Source: Singulisphaera sp.
Lineage (GTDB): Bacteria > Planctomycetota > Planctomycetia > Isosphaerales > Isosphaeraceae
Direction of reading: 5' to 3'
Length of the DNA: 64,000 nucleotides
Assembly: GCA_027451445.1 (NCBI GenBank)
Contig: DAIDJG010000463.1
Coordinates: 31,462-95,461, forward strand
This document shows positions 9,885 through 18,077 of the stretch, piece by piece (the first letter of the stretch is position 1; each line of letters starts with the position of its first letter). The notes below the pieces were generated by a model. It searched no databases, was not told the DNA's origin, and saw only the letters and a program-made list of their open reading frames with translations. A program made the translations under genes and the position numbers.

Positions 9885-10982
9885 TCACGAGATCTGAATC
9901 TTGAACGGATTCGGGGGCGCGGCTCCGCCGGCTGCCACCAATGCGGCGACGTCGCCGACGACCGTACGAATCGCCGCGACCGATGCGCCTGAAGCACTGT
10001 AAAACGATGTCGCGTCGCTAAGGAGCCGGCCGGCCTCATTTCGCGTGGCTGCGTCGGCTCTCGTGTTAAGGACGCTGTTGAATTCTTGTCGGAGCTGTGC
10101 CAGGTCGGAAACTGTCGGGGCGCCGTGGGAGAACGCGGCGACGTAGGCGTCGCTCAACTGCTGGTCCTGCTCGGTCGTAAGGGCCGCGCCAATTTTCTCG
10201 AGGGAGATGGCGTCGCGCTTCAGGATGTTCGCTTGGGCTGCCGAGTCGCCTGCGCCGCTCTCTGTGGTCTGGAGTGCTTTGTCGAGGTCTGCGCTCTCTT
10301 GCTTGCGCTGGGAGATATCGCCGCGGAAAAACCGTCGCAGGTGCTGGGTGTAGTAGATGCGGGGGTCGGGAAAGTGGGAGTCGTAACTGGGTAGCCGCAA
10401 TCGAGCATCTTGCAACGCGTCCATGTCGTTTTGCAGATGCTGCTCCTCGACCGCGGAAACACCGGCCGATTCGGCGATTGACCGCATATCGGTGATGGTT
10501 TGATCGATGAGCGCGGGCGGGACATTGAGACCATCCAGATCGGAGGTCAGCCTTGACTCGATCGTCGCCCAGCCCTTGTTTCCCACCCATCCGTTGAGCG
10601 GACATTCGTCAAGTTGAAGCGAAGCGGCAAGTGCTTTCGATTGTGCGGATTGTCGGCCAAGGGTCGTTTTTGAGGCGTCCTGGCTGATGGCCAGGGCGTC
10701 GTTCCGGAGTGCCTGGTATTCGGCCGTCGTTGCATGTGACCTCAACTCGAGGCCCTTCAAATCCCCAACGAACACGTCGTTTGCATGCTGAGCCCTACCC
10801 ATCAGGTAGGCAAGGTTCGACGATGTTGTTGTCAAGAGCAGCCGGCATTCCAGGTCCTGAACGCGAGGTATGAACCCCCGATTACCGCGCGCGGCGGTCG
10901 ACCCGTCGATGGCCATATCCGAGATTCCAGCGTTGGCGCCAGACCCGAGGACAAAGGATCGTCGTCGGGTCGGAGCGCCCAA
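9885..10982 (-). CDS. Hypothetical helical protein with LExR-like N-terminal motif
   Basis: 365 residues from the ATG at 10982; ATG 10916 is an alternative start. The N-terminus is basic and carries GFIPRVQDLECRLLLT, a close match to the LExRxLL motif of planctomycete exported proteins, here without a classical signal peptide. The remainder (~60-350) is almost entirely predicted helix with many Ala, Gln, Asp and Ser residues (for example AEYQALRNDALAISQDASKT) and no catalytic signature. The upstream ~360 bp to 11343 is shared with a divergent metalloprotease gene. Function unknown; an extracellular structural or binding protein is the best guess. Confidence 0.7.
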   Translation of the reverse strand: MGAPTRRRSFVLGSGANAGISDMAIDGSTAARGNRGFIPRVQDLECRLLLTTTSSNLAYLMGRAQHANDVFVGDLKGLELRSHATTAEYQALRNDALAISQDASKTTLGRQSAQSKALAASLQLDECPLNGWVGNKGWATIESRLTSDLDGLNVPPALIDQTITDMRSIAESAGVSAVEEQHLQNDMDALQDARLRLPSYDSHFPDPRIYYTQHLRRFFRGDISQRKQESADLDKALQTTESGAGDSAAQANILKRDAISLEKIGAALTTEQDQQLSDAYVAAFSHGAPTVSDLAQLRQEFNSVLNTRADAATRNEAGRLLSDATSFYSASGASVAAIRTVVGDVAALVAAGGAAPPNPFKIQIS

Positions 10983-11342
10983 GGTAGGGACTGTGTTCCC
11001 GTGCGACGTCAGTCATCTGAAGCAGGGCGAGGTTGCGAGGCTGCGACTCCGCGCGTCGCGCACAAAGGAGGGGACCTTGGTTGAACTACGAGCAACGAAA
11101 CGGTTTGGTTCGAAGGTCTGACGAGTCGCGCCGAGTGACTCATCGGGACTTGTCCGCCAGCCCATCGCGACTTGCCGGATTCAAGGTGGTCTGGAGATCA
11201 CTTTCGGCAACTCGGTCACGCAGCTTGCGAAACAAGATCGGGACTGTTGGAATCGTCGTTCCGAACAAGCGAGCGAAACGGCTCAACGCGTGGTTCTCCG
11301 TACAGAAGCGGTTGATAGGCAAAGCGAATTGGGGAGGTTTGA
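10983..11342. other. Intergenic region between divergent genes, 360 bp
   Basis: Separates the minus-strand helical protein gene from the plus-strand metalloprotease gene. Apart from the metalloprotease ribosome site GGGGAGG at 11331-11337 I see no clear promoter, RNA or repeat. Confidence 0.4.
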
Positions 11343-12440
11343 ATGCAACATCTCATGGTTTCTATCGTTCTGATGCTCACTTTGGGCCAAGGCGACTCCA
11401 GCCCTGAGACGCCAAAAGCGAAACTGGTCGAGCCACCAGTGTCGATCACGGTCGAATCGACCCTTCCGTCCGCGCGGGGGATGATCCGGCAGTTCGCGTT
11501 TGACGGCGATCCCGCGACGCTTTTCGTCTCCGATGAGCCCATTCGGGAAAGCGATCATTTCACAATGTCGTTCGATCGACCCGTCGCGTTGAAGTCCGTC
11601 GCGGTTGTGACAGGAAGGCCGGACAGCAGCGGCGCCCTGGGCTCCGGAACGCTCGAGGTTTCTGAAGACGGCAAGGCGTTTTGCGAGGTGGCCAAGTTCG
11701 CGAGCGGTGAGGCTCATGCCAAAGGGAATCCCCACGAGATCTGCGCGATCAGGGTCAAGTCAGAGAAAAGTCTGGAAATCCCACTGATTATTCGTGAATT
11801 CACGATCGAGTCGGAACCCTCGCTGGTCCCCTTCAAATATCCAGTTGAAATTCAGACTGATGTCAGCGACGCGCCAGAGATGAAGGAATGGCTGGAGAAG
11901 GTCGCGCGACTTTGCGAGCGAAACTACCGCATGATCAATGAGGAGTTGAAAACCGAGGGATACACCCCCGCGCGCGAGATCAACATGACCTTGAAAAAGG
12001 ACTACCGTGGCGTGGCCGCCGCCGGCGGCACTCGGATCACGGGCTCGGCGAAGTTCTTCAAGGAACATCCCGATGATGTCGGAGCGATGATCCACGAGAC
12101 GACGCACGTCGTCCAGCACTACCGGTCGCGCAATAACCCGGGCTGGCTTGTGGAAGGAGTCGCCGATTATGTACGCTTCTTCAAGTTTGAGCCGGGGAAG
12201 ATCGGACCCATCAATACCGCACGTGCTCACTACAATAGCAGCTACCGCGTGACGGCGGCGTTCCTGGCGTACCTGACGGAGAAATATGACAAGGAGATCG
12301 TCCTCAAGCTGAACAAGCTGATGCGCGAGGGGAACTACAAGGAAGACGCGTTCAAAGAGTACACGGGTAAGACGGTCCAGGAACTCGACGAAGAGTGGCG
12401 GAGTGTGCTGAGCGAAGGCGCGAAAGAAGCGGATGATTGA
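11343..12440 (+). CDS. Secreted basic-secretory-protein-like zinc metalloprotease
   Basis: 365 residues. The ATG at 11343 follows GGGGAGG by 5 bases. Residues 1-16 form a short signal peptide (MQHLMVSIVLMLTLGQ). Residues ~30-155 look like a beta-sandwich of the discoidin type. Residues ~165-360 match the plant basic secretory protein family: HETTHVVQH with zinc ligands His251 and His255 and catalytic Glu252, then WLVEGVADYVR, which supplies the third-ligand region, and a C-terminal helical part. Such proteins are gluzincin-like peptidases, often fused to carbohydrate-binding-type modules in bacteria. The substrate is unknown. It stands alone; the next gene is 246 bp away. Confidence 0.85.
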   Translation: MQHLMVSIVLMLTLGQGDSSPETPKAKLVEPPVSITVESTLPSARGMIRQFAFDGDPATLFVSDEPIRESDHFTMSFDRPVALKSVAVVTGRPDSSGALGSGTLEVSEDGKAFCEVAKFASGEAHAKGNPHEICAIRVKSEKSLEIPLIIREFTIESEPSLVPFKYPVEIQTDVSDAPEMKEWLEKVARLCERNYRMINEELKTEGYTPAREINMTLKKDYRGVAAAGGTRITGSAKFFKEHPDDVGAMIHETTHVVQHYRSRNNPGWLVEGVADYVRFFKFEPGKIGPINTARAHYNSSYRVTAAFLAYLTEKYDKEIVLKLNKLMREGNYKEDAFKEYTGKTVQELDEEWRSVLSEGAKEADD

Positions 12441-12686
12441 GCAGCGGCTTGGTCAATCGTGACGCCGAAAACTGCCGGGAAGCCGAATGTAACGGCCCGG
12501 TTGGGCCGCGGTGTCCAATGAGAGCGCTAGGGGTGATCTTGATGCGCCGGGACGTATGATTTACGCTGGCCAGGCCCAGTTTGAGGGTGCCGTGATCGTA
12601 GGTCGGGGCGTCTGGTCAGCGACTCAGCTCCGGATGCGACCACCGTGCGAAAGGGCCGGGCGAGCTCAGCGGTTGGCAGGAAAACC

Positions 12687-13232
12687 ATGTACGTACCGAA
12701 ACAGCTCTTCTTCACCAAAGGAGTGGGCACTCACCGCGAGAAACTGACCAGTTTCGAGCTGGCGTTGCGCGACGCCCAGATTGCGTGCTACAACCTGGTC
12801 CGCGTCTCGAGCATTTTCCCCCCGAAGTGCGAGGAAGTGTCGGTCCAGGAGGGGTTGAAGCAACTGCAGCCGGGTCAGATTGTCCACGTCGTGATGAGTG
12901 AGAGCGCAACGGCGGAGCCGAACCGCCTGGTCGCCGCGAGCGTTGGAGTGGCCAAGCCACGCGACCGGAACACGTTTGGGTATCTCTCGGAACACCACGC
13001 CTACGGCCAGACGGCCAAGGTCGCGGCCGACTACGCGGAAGACCTTGCTGCGGAAATGCTCGCCACCGTACTGGGAGTGGAGTTCAACCCTGACAGCTCG
13101 TGGGACGAAAAACGCGAAATCTGGCGGATCGCCGACGTGATCTACGAAACCAAGGAAGTCACACAGACAGCCGTCGGCGACCGGGAGGGACGCTGGACGA
13201 CGGTGGTAGCGGCCGCGATTCTCCTCCCCTGA
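12687..13232 (+). CDS. pdaD: Pyruvoyl-dependent arginine decarboxylase
   Basis: 181 residues. The ATG at 12687 has an AGGA site a few bases upstream. The sequence matches the PvlArgDC family throughout: YVPKQLFFTKGVGTH at the start, the self-cleavage site VSSIFPP with Ser41/Ser42 (the second serine becomes the pyruvoyl group), and GYLSEHHAYGQTAKVAADYA. It converts arginine to agmatine and CO2. The gene leads a short run with a small unknown protein and a deoxyhypusine-synthase homologue, which points to polyamine synthesis. This enzyme type is common in archaea and scattered in bacteria. The longer in-frame start at 12645 adds only low-quality sequence. Confidence 0.93.
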   Translation: MYVPKQLFFTKGVGTHREKLTSFELALRDAQIACYNLVRVSSIFPPKCEEVSVQEGLKQLQPGQIVHVVMSESATAEPNRLVAASVGVAKPRDRNTFGYLSEHHAYGQTAKVAADYAEDLAAEMLATVLGVEFNPDSSWDEKREIWRIADVIYETKEVTQTAVGDREGRWTTVVAAAILLP

Positions 13233-13330
13233 GTGTGGGCTGCCTCGTTCCTTCTCAGGGACCCTTCCCTTATGATTCATCCTCGCAGTGACGCCGGCCC
13301 ATGTCCGCCTCACTCCGAGGAGTCCCCACG

Positions 13331-13726
13331 ATGGCTGAATTGCCTGATTTGATTCGGCAGTACGCCGCGCTGCTCGAAGAGGAATCGCGGTTGAAGGAAC
13401 GAAAGGCACGCATTCGAGTCGAAGTTCTCGCCGAGATGGCGCGGCACAACATCAAGGACGTCAACTACGCTCAAGGGAGCGCTCAGCGAATCGCCCGGTT
13501 CAAACTCCTCCCGAGGCGGGAGGAAGTGCTTTCGCTGCTCGGTCCCGAAGACTTGCTCGACTTTGCCCATTTCCCGGCCGAGAAAGTCAAGGAACTTCTG
13601 GTACCTCGCTACGGCCGCGAACGCCTACTCCCGTTGTTTGATATCGAAAAGACCGAAACACTGGTGATTCGCCGACCCCAGGGAAGCCCGAGAGAGTCCC
13701 AACCCCATTTTACCGACGACGAGTGA
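13331..13726 (+). CDS. Hypothetical protein in polyamine cluster
   Basis: 131 residues. The ATG at 13331 follows GAGGAG (13317-13322) by 8 bases. The N-terminus is a charged coiled-coil-like helix (LIRQYAALLEEESRLKERKA), followed by ARIRVEVLAEMARHNIKDVN and a segment with LLPRREEVLSLLGPEDLLDF. No enzyme motif or membrane segment is seen. It sits 98 bp after the arginine decarboxylase and 12 bp before the deoxyhypusine-synthase homologue, so it is probably co-transcribed with both. It could be a small regulatory or scaffold protein; there is no basis for a specific function. Confidence 0.75.
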   Translation: MAELPDLIRQYAALLEEESRLKERKARIRVEVLAEMARHNIKDVNYAQGSAQRIARFKLLPRREEVLSLLGPEDLLDFAHFPAEKVKELLVPRYGRERLLPLFDIEKTETLVIRRPQGSPRESQPHFTDDE

Positions 13727-13738
13727 GACCGAACGGCC

Positions 13739-14872
13739 ATGGACTACCTGCACCGGTTAAGTCAGAAACGCATCGAACCCCCCGCTATTTCGGGGGAAGA
13801 GTCCGCGGCCGACCTGGTCGATGGCACCTTTCTGAGCTACAACGCGGGCCGCTTGCGCGAGGTCTGCCAGGTTTTTTGTACCAAACTGCTGGAACCCGAT
13901 TGCACGGTGGGCCTGACCGTTTCCGGTGCGCTTACCCCCGCCGGACTCGGGATGAGCAGCCTCATCCCGTTGATCCGCGCAGGCTTCGTGGACTGGATCG
14001 TGTCGACGGGCGCAAATCTTTATCACGACACCCACTTTGCCCTGGGATTACCGCTCCACCAGAGCCGTCCGAACCTCAACGATTTCGAGCTCAGGGAACA
14101 CGATATCATTCGAATCTATGATATCGTGTTCGAATACTCCACTCTGCTCAATACCGACAGCTTCTATCGTGAATTGATTCAGAGCGATGTTTTTGCGCGG
14201 CGGATGGGGACTGCCGAGTTCCATTATGAAGTGGGGCGTTATTTGCACGCGCGGGCTGCTGCACTGGGCGGCAAGTCGAACAGTCTGCTCGCCGTGGCGT
14301 TTGAGGCCGGCGTGCCGATTTACACGTCGAGTCCCGGTGACAGTTCCATCGGCATGAACCTGGCTGCGCTTGCGTTGCAGGAAGGGACGCTCCAGCTCGA
14401 CCCGTTGCGCGACGTCAACGAGACGGCCTCCATCGTCTATCGCGCGAAGCGCGACGGGGGAAAGTCCGGCGTTCTCATCCTTGGCGGTGGAAGCCCCAAA
14501 AACTTTATCCTTCAGACGGAGCCACAGATCCAGGAGGTTCTGGGGCTCGAAGAGAGCGGACACGACTATTTCCTCCAAGTCACGGACGCGCGTCCCGACA
14601 CGGGAGGCCTCTCTGGAGCGACGGCCAGCGAAGCGATGACCTGGGGAAAGGTCGATCCCGACCGCTTGCCGGACTCGGTGACTTGCTACACCGACAGCAC
14701 CATCGCGCTCCCTCTCTTGACCGCATACGCCCTCGCCCGTCACGCGCCTCGGCCGCTGCGACGGCTGTACGATCACCGCGTTGAAAGCTACGATGCCTTG
14801 AGGAGCGAATATCTGAGGCGACACGAGGCAGGGGCTCGCCCCGACCCGTCGGCGCGAAAGCGATCGAGCTAG
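13739..14872 (+). CDS. Deoxyhypusine synthase-family protein (probable homospermidine synthase-like polyamine enzyme)
   Basis: 377 residues, ATG 12 bases after the preceding stop. Deoxyhypusine synthase fold signatures are clear: [36 protein letters not shown] (NAD-binding region), [11 protein letters not shown] with Lys254 at the position of the catalytic lysine that forms the enzyme-aminobutyl imine, and [17 protein letters not shown]. Eukaryotic and archaeal members modify eIF5A, which bacteria lack. Bacterial homologues are known or proposed to transfer the aminobutyl group to small polyamines, for example making homospermidine. With an agmatine-forming decarboxylase two genes upstream, a polyamine role is likely. 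The exact donor and acceptor are not visible. Confidence 0.88.
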   Translation: MDYLHRLSQKRIEPPAISGEESAADLVDGTFLSYNAGRLREVCQVFCTKLLEPDCTVGLTVSGALTPAGLGMSSLIPLIRAGFVDWIVSTGANLYHDTHFALGLPLHQSRPNLNDFELREHDIIRIYDIVFEYSTLLNTDSFYRELIQSDVFARRMGTAEFHYEVGRYLHARAAALGGKSNSLLAVAFEAGVPIYTSSPGDSSIGMNLAALALQEGTLQLDPLRDVNETASIVYRAKRDGGKSGVLILGGGSPKNFILQTEPQIQEVLGLEESGHDYFLQVTDARPDTGGLSGATASEAMTWGKVDPDRLPDSVTCYTDSTIALPLLTAYALARHAPRPLRRLYDHRVESYDALRSEYLRRHEAGARPDPSARKRSS

Positions 14873-15007
14873 CGCTCTCTTCGAGCCTACTTGGCAATCG
14901 TGGTCAGGTCTTTCTCCGACCGAAGCTGTGCGGTCAGGGACGTGCTCGCTCTTGCCATTCTCGAATGGCACCACGCTCGTTGTGACTTCTTCGAAAGCGG
15001 TGACACC

Positions 15008-16099
15008 ATGTCCCGTCCTACCGAGGTGATCTCGGTCGATCCGAAACAGCCCGACCCGTCCGTGATCGAGCATGCCGCCAGTATCCTGCGACGCGGAGGG
15101 CTCGTCGCATTCGCGACGGAGACCGTGTACGGGCTGGGGGCTGACGCCACGAATCCCGATGCGGTGATGGCGATTTTTGAGGCCAAGGGGCGCCCGTCCC
15201 AAAACCCACTCATTGTCCACGTGGATTCGACGGAGATGGCGAAGTCGTGCGTTGCCGAGTGGCCTGACGTCGCCGATCTTCTGGCGTTGCACTACTGGCC
15301 CGGGCCATTGAGTCTCGTACTTCCGCGCACATCCCGGATCCCCGATGCGGTGACCGCTGGACTCCCCACCGTCGGCATTCGTAATCCTCGGCCTCTCGTC
15401 GCGCAGGATTTGATTGAACGCGTCGGCCGCCCGATCGCCGCACCCAGTGCGAACCGCTCGAACCGCGTTTCACCGACGCTGGCTAGTCACGTATTCAAGG
15501 ATCTCGAAGGACGGATCGACCTGATCCTCGACAGCGGCCAGACAGATCTCGGTCTGGAGTCGACGGTCGTCGATCTCACGACGCGACAGCCCCGAGTGCT
15601 GCGTCCGGGACCCGTCTCGGCGTCGGAGCTCGAGTCCCTGATTGGGCCGCTACGCGTGGTCGAAATTGCGAATCCCGGTGCCGTAGACTTGGGTGTTTTG
15701 ACGAGTCCCGGCCAACTGCCCGTCCACTACGCGCCGCAAGCGCGGACCCTCCGAGTGGAAACGCCCGAAGACCTCGCCCGTCTGCCGTGGACGACCGATG
15801 AGTTTGTTCGCGTTTTCGGCAGCGTTGGCACTCCCGAAGAATTTGGACTGCTCGATCGGCCCGAGCGCGTTGCACTCGTGATTATTGGCACCCCGGAGCT
15901 ACCCTCGCTGCCGGCGGCCTTGACGCATCGTTTCCATCTGCCCGATCCTGAGACTGCCGGTCGCGACCTCTACGTCGTGCTGCACCAGTGCGATGCTCTC
16001 GGTGTCTCGTTGATCGTGATCGTTCCCCCACCGGACCGCCGGGAATGGCACACGATCCGCGATCGACTCTGGCGGGCGTCTCGACCTTGGCGTGAATAG
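15008..16099 (+). CDS. L-threonylcarbamoyladenylate synthase, Sua5 type
   Basis: 363 residues from the ATG at 15008. Residues ~20-210 form the YrdC/TsaC domain: GGLVAFATETVYGLGADATN, KGRPSQNPLIVHV, YWPGPLSLVL, RPIAAPSANRSNRVSPT and LGLESTVVDLT. The ~150-residue C-terminal SUA5 domain (SPGQLPVHYAPQARTL onward) makes this the long Sua5 form. The enzyme makes threonylcarbamoyl-AMP from Thr, bicarbonate and ATP for the t6A37 modification of ANN-decoding tRNAs. Cytoplasmic. It lies 135 bp after the polyamine cluster and converges with ruvB. An in-frame start at 14891 would add 39 residues that do not match the family. Confidence 0.93.
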   Translation: MSRPTEVISVDPKQPDPSVIEHAASILRRGGLVAFATETVYGLGADATNPDAVMAIFEAKGRPSQNPLIVHVDSTEMAKSCVAEWPDVADLLALHYWPGPLSLVLPRTSRIPDAVTAGLPTVGIRNPRPLVAQDLIERVGRPIAAPSANRSNRVSPTLASHVFKDLEGRIDLILDSGQTDLGLESTVVDLTTRQPRVLRPGPVSASELESLIGPLRVVEIANPGAVDLGVLTSPGQLPVHYAPQARTLRVETPEDLARLPWTTDEFVRVFGSVGTPEEFGLLDRPERVALVIIGTPELPSLPAALTHRFHLPDPETAGRDLYVVLHQCDALGVSLIVIVPPPDRREWHTIRDRLWRASRPWRE

Positions 16100-16139
16100 C
16101 GCTTCGTGGATGGGCCCAGCATTCGATCGGGGCGACGCG

Positions 16140-17228
16140 TCAATCGAACAGCCTACGCTGGGGATCAAGTAGATTCAGCTCCGGTTCCGGCAGCGGTTCG
16201 GGGAATCCGAGGTGCCGGTACGCCTCAACCGTCGCGCGCCGGCCCCGGGGCGTGCGGACGATGTAGTGCTTGCGCAGCAGGTACGGCTCGACCTCGTCGG
16301 TCAGCGTGTCCACCGCGACGTTCATGGTTGCCGAGAGCGCTTCAGCGCCCGTCGGGCCGCCTCGAAAGACCTTGATCAAGGTCTCGAGGTAGCGGCGATC
16401 CTGCCTGTCCATGCCTTGCTCATCCACCTCTTGCATTTCGAGCGCCTCGCGCGCCAGCGGGAGGGTGATCTGACCATCCGCGCGCGCGGTTGCAAAGTCG
16501 CGGACCCAGCGCAGCCGGGCGTTTGCCAGGCGAGGTGTTCCCCGGCTGCGCCTGGCGAGCTCCCAGGCCGCTTCCTCGGAGATCGTGGTTCGCAGTTTAC
16601 CCGCATTGATCACCACGATTCGCGCGAGTTCATCATTCTCGTAGAACTCGAGGTGCTCGTGCATGTGGAACCGATCGCGCAGCGGGCTCGAGAGCATCCC
16701 ACTCCTCGTGGTCGCGCCGATGATCGTGAACCGTTTCAACGGTAAATTGATCGTCCGAGCCGACATCCCCTCGCCGAGCACGACGTCGACGCGGAAATCT
16801 TCCATCACCGGATAAATGAACTCCTCGACGGTCTTGGGGAGCCGGTGGATCTCGTCAATGAAGAGAATCGAACCTTCCGATGCGTTCGTCAGGAACGGCA
16901 TCACGTCCATTTTCTTGTCGAGCGCCGGTCCGCTCGTGATGTTGAGCTCCACGCCGAGCTCGTTGTGCAGGACCGTTGCGAACGTTGTCTTGCCCAGTCC
17001 CGGCGGTCCATCGAACAGAATATGCGGTAGTGGCTCATTGCGCTTGGCGGCGGCCGCTAGCGCGATGGCGAGGCGCTGCGCAACGCTCTTTTGACCGATC
17101 ACTTCCGACAGCTTCTGAGGACGCAACTTCTCCTCAACGGGATCGGCCTGGCGTTTTTCTTCCCCTTTCTTCCTCGAGTCGGGCGAGTCGTGCTCATTGG
17201 GTTCGCCCTTGATGACCGGCTCTCGCAT
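16140..17228 (-). CDS. ruvB: Holliday junction branch migration ATPase RuvB
   Basis: 362 residues. Family sequence throughout: RPQKLSEVIGQKSVAQRL, Walker A GPPGLGKTT, Walker B ILFIDEIHRL, sensor GATTRSGMLSSPLRDRF and the C-terminal winged helix ending in TPRGRRATVEAYRHLG. Hexameric motor that with RuvA drives branch migration of Holliday junctions. A charged N-terminal extension of ~30 residues (KGEPNEHDSPDSRKKGEEKR) is longer than in most RuvB. It follows ruvA by 97 bp on the same strand. No ruvC is present beside the pair. Confidence 0.97.
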   Translation of the reverse strand: MREPVIKGEPNEHDSPDSRKKGEEKRQADPVEEKLRPQKLSEVIGQKSVAQRLAIALAAAAKRNEPLPHILFDGPPGLGKTTFATVLHNELGVELNITSGPALDKKMDVMPFLTNASEGSILFIDEIHRLPKTVEEFIYPVMEDFRVDVVLGEGMSARTINLPLKRFTIIGATTRSGMLSSPLRDRFHMHEHLEFYENDELARIVVINAGKLRTTISEEAAWELARRSRGTPRLANARLRWVRDFATARADGQITLPLAREALEMQEVDEQGMDRQDRRYLETLIKVFRGGPTGAEALSATMNVAVDTLTDEVEPYLLRKHYIVRTPRGRRATVEAYRHLGFPEPLPEPELNLLDPQRRLFD

Positions 17229-17325
17229 GACGTCGCGCTCCTGGAACTGAGAGTAGATGTTTCACGGAAAAAAGGGGTGACGACCACCTGTCCGCTATTC
17301 GTTAGTTCGGCCTTCATTCCGTTCT

Positions 17326-17979
17326 TCAGCGATTTTGCTGGTAGATCGCATCGATCATGTCGGCGACCGTTCTGAACTTTTTCTTCCCCGTGAGGACCCG
17401 GTCAATCGCTTCGCGTGCCTGGCTCTCTGTATGGCCGACCGAGAGGAGAGCGGCGAAGGTGTCGCGAATTACGTCGGGTTCCGCATTCGCCGGAGCGCCG
17501 TTCGCTTCCACTGGAGGACCATCACCTTCGGTCCCTGCTGCGCCCTGGATGAGAGTAAACTTGCCGACCTTCCGCCGCAGCTTCGCCACGATCCGTTCGG
17601 CCGTCGCCTCACCAATCCCGGGATACGTGGCGAGCATCTTCACGTCCTGGTCCTGGATCGTGCGCGCGAGCTCGCGGACTGGACGTACCATGGCCCGCAG
17701 TGCTTTGCGCACGCCGACGCCGTCGACCGAGCAGAAGATCTCAAAGAATTCACGGTCGATCGCGGTGAGGAAACCCGCGAGGCGGGGCGTCATCCGTGCG
17801 CCCATCGCGTTTCCTTCGATGTAGAAGATCGTGTGCAGCTCAACGGGTTCCCCCACGCGCGACTGGACCTGTCGCCGCGTGTATTCGGGGATCAGGATTT
17901 CGAGCTCCATCGGCTCAACCGCCAAGGTCAATTCTTCCTCGGCGACATGACGCAAGATACCGCGGATGTGTGTGATCAA
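17326..17979 (-). CDS. ruvA: Holliday junction DNA-binding protein RuvA
   Basis: 217 residues. N-terminal OB-fold (MITHIRGILRHVAEEELTLA), central helix-hairpin-helix pair including MLATYPGIGEATAERIVAKL, an acidic/Ala-rich linker (~150-175) and a C-terminal UBA-like domain (AALLSVGHTESQAREAIDRV) that contacts RuvB. The tetramer binds four-way junctions. It is upstream of ruvB as in most bacteria and probably in the same transcript. Slightly longer than the usual ~200 residues because of the linker. Confidence 0.95.
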   Translation of the reverse strand: MITHIRGILRHVAEEELTLAVEPMELEILIPEYTRRQVQSRVGEPVELHTIFYIEGNAMGARMTPRLAGFLTAIDREFFEIFCSVDGVGVRKALRAMVRPVRELARTIQDQDVKMLATYPGIGEATAERIVAKLRRKVGKFTLIQGAAGTEGDGPPVEANGAPANAEPDVIRDTFAALLSVGHTESQAREAIDRVLTGKKKFRTVADMIDAIYQQNR

Positions 17980-18077
17980 GGCGAGCGCCGCTCCCTCTCT
18001 GGGCCCGTCTGTGTGTCGTTTTGTTCAGATATTGTGCGCGACATTCCCTGCCGACGCAAGGGCGATCTGCCAAAGAT

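Noticed and set aside
14048..15292. 414-aa minus-strand open frame across the DHS-homologue and tsaC genes
   Set aside because: Shadow frame typical of high-GC DNA. The plus-strand genes it overlaps have clear motifs and starts.
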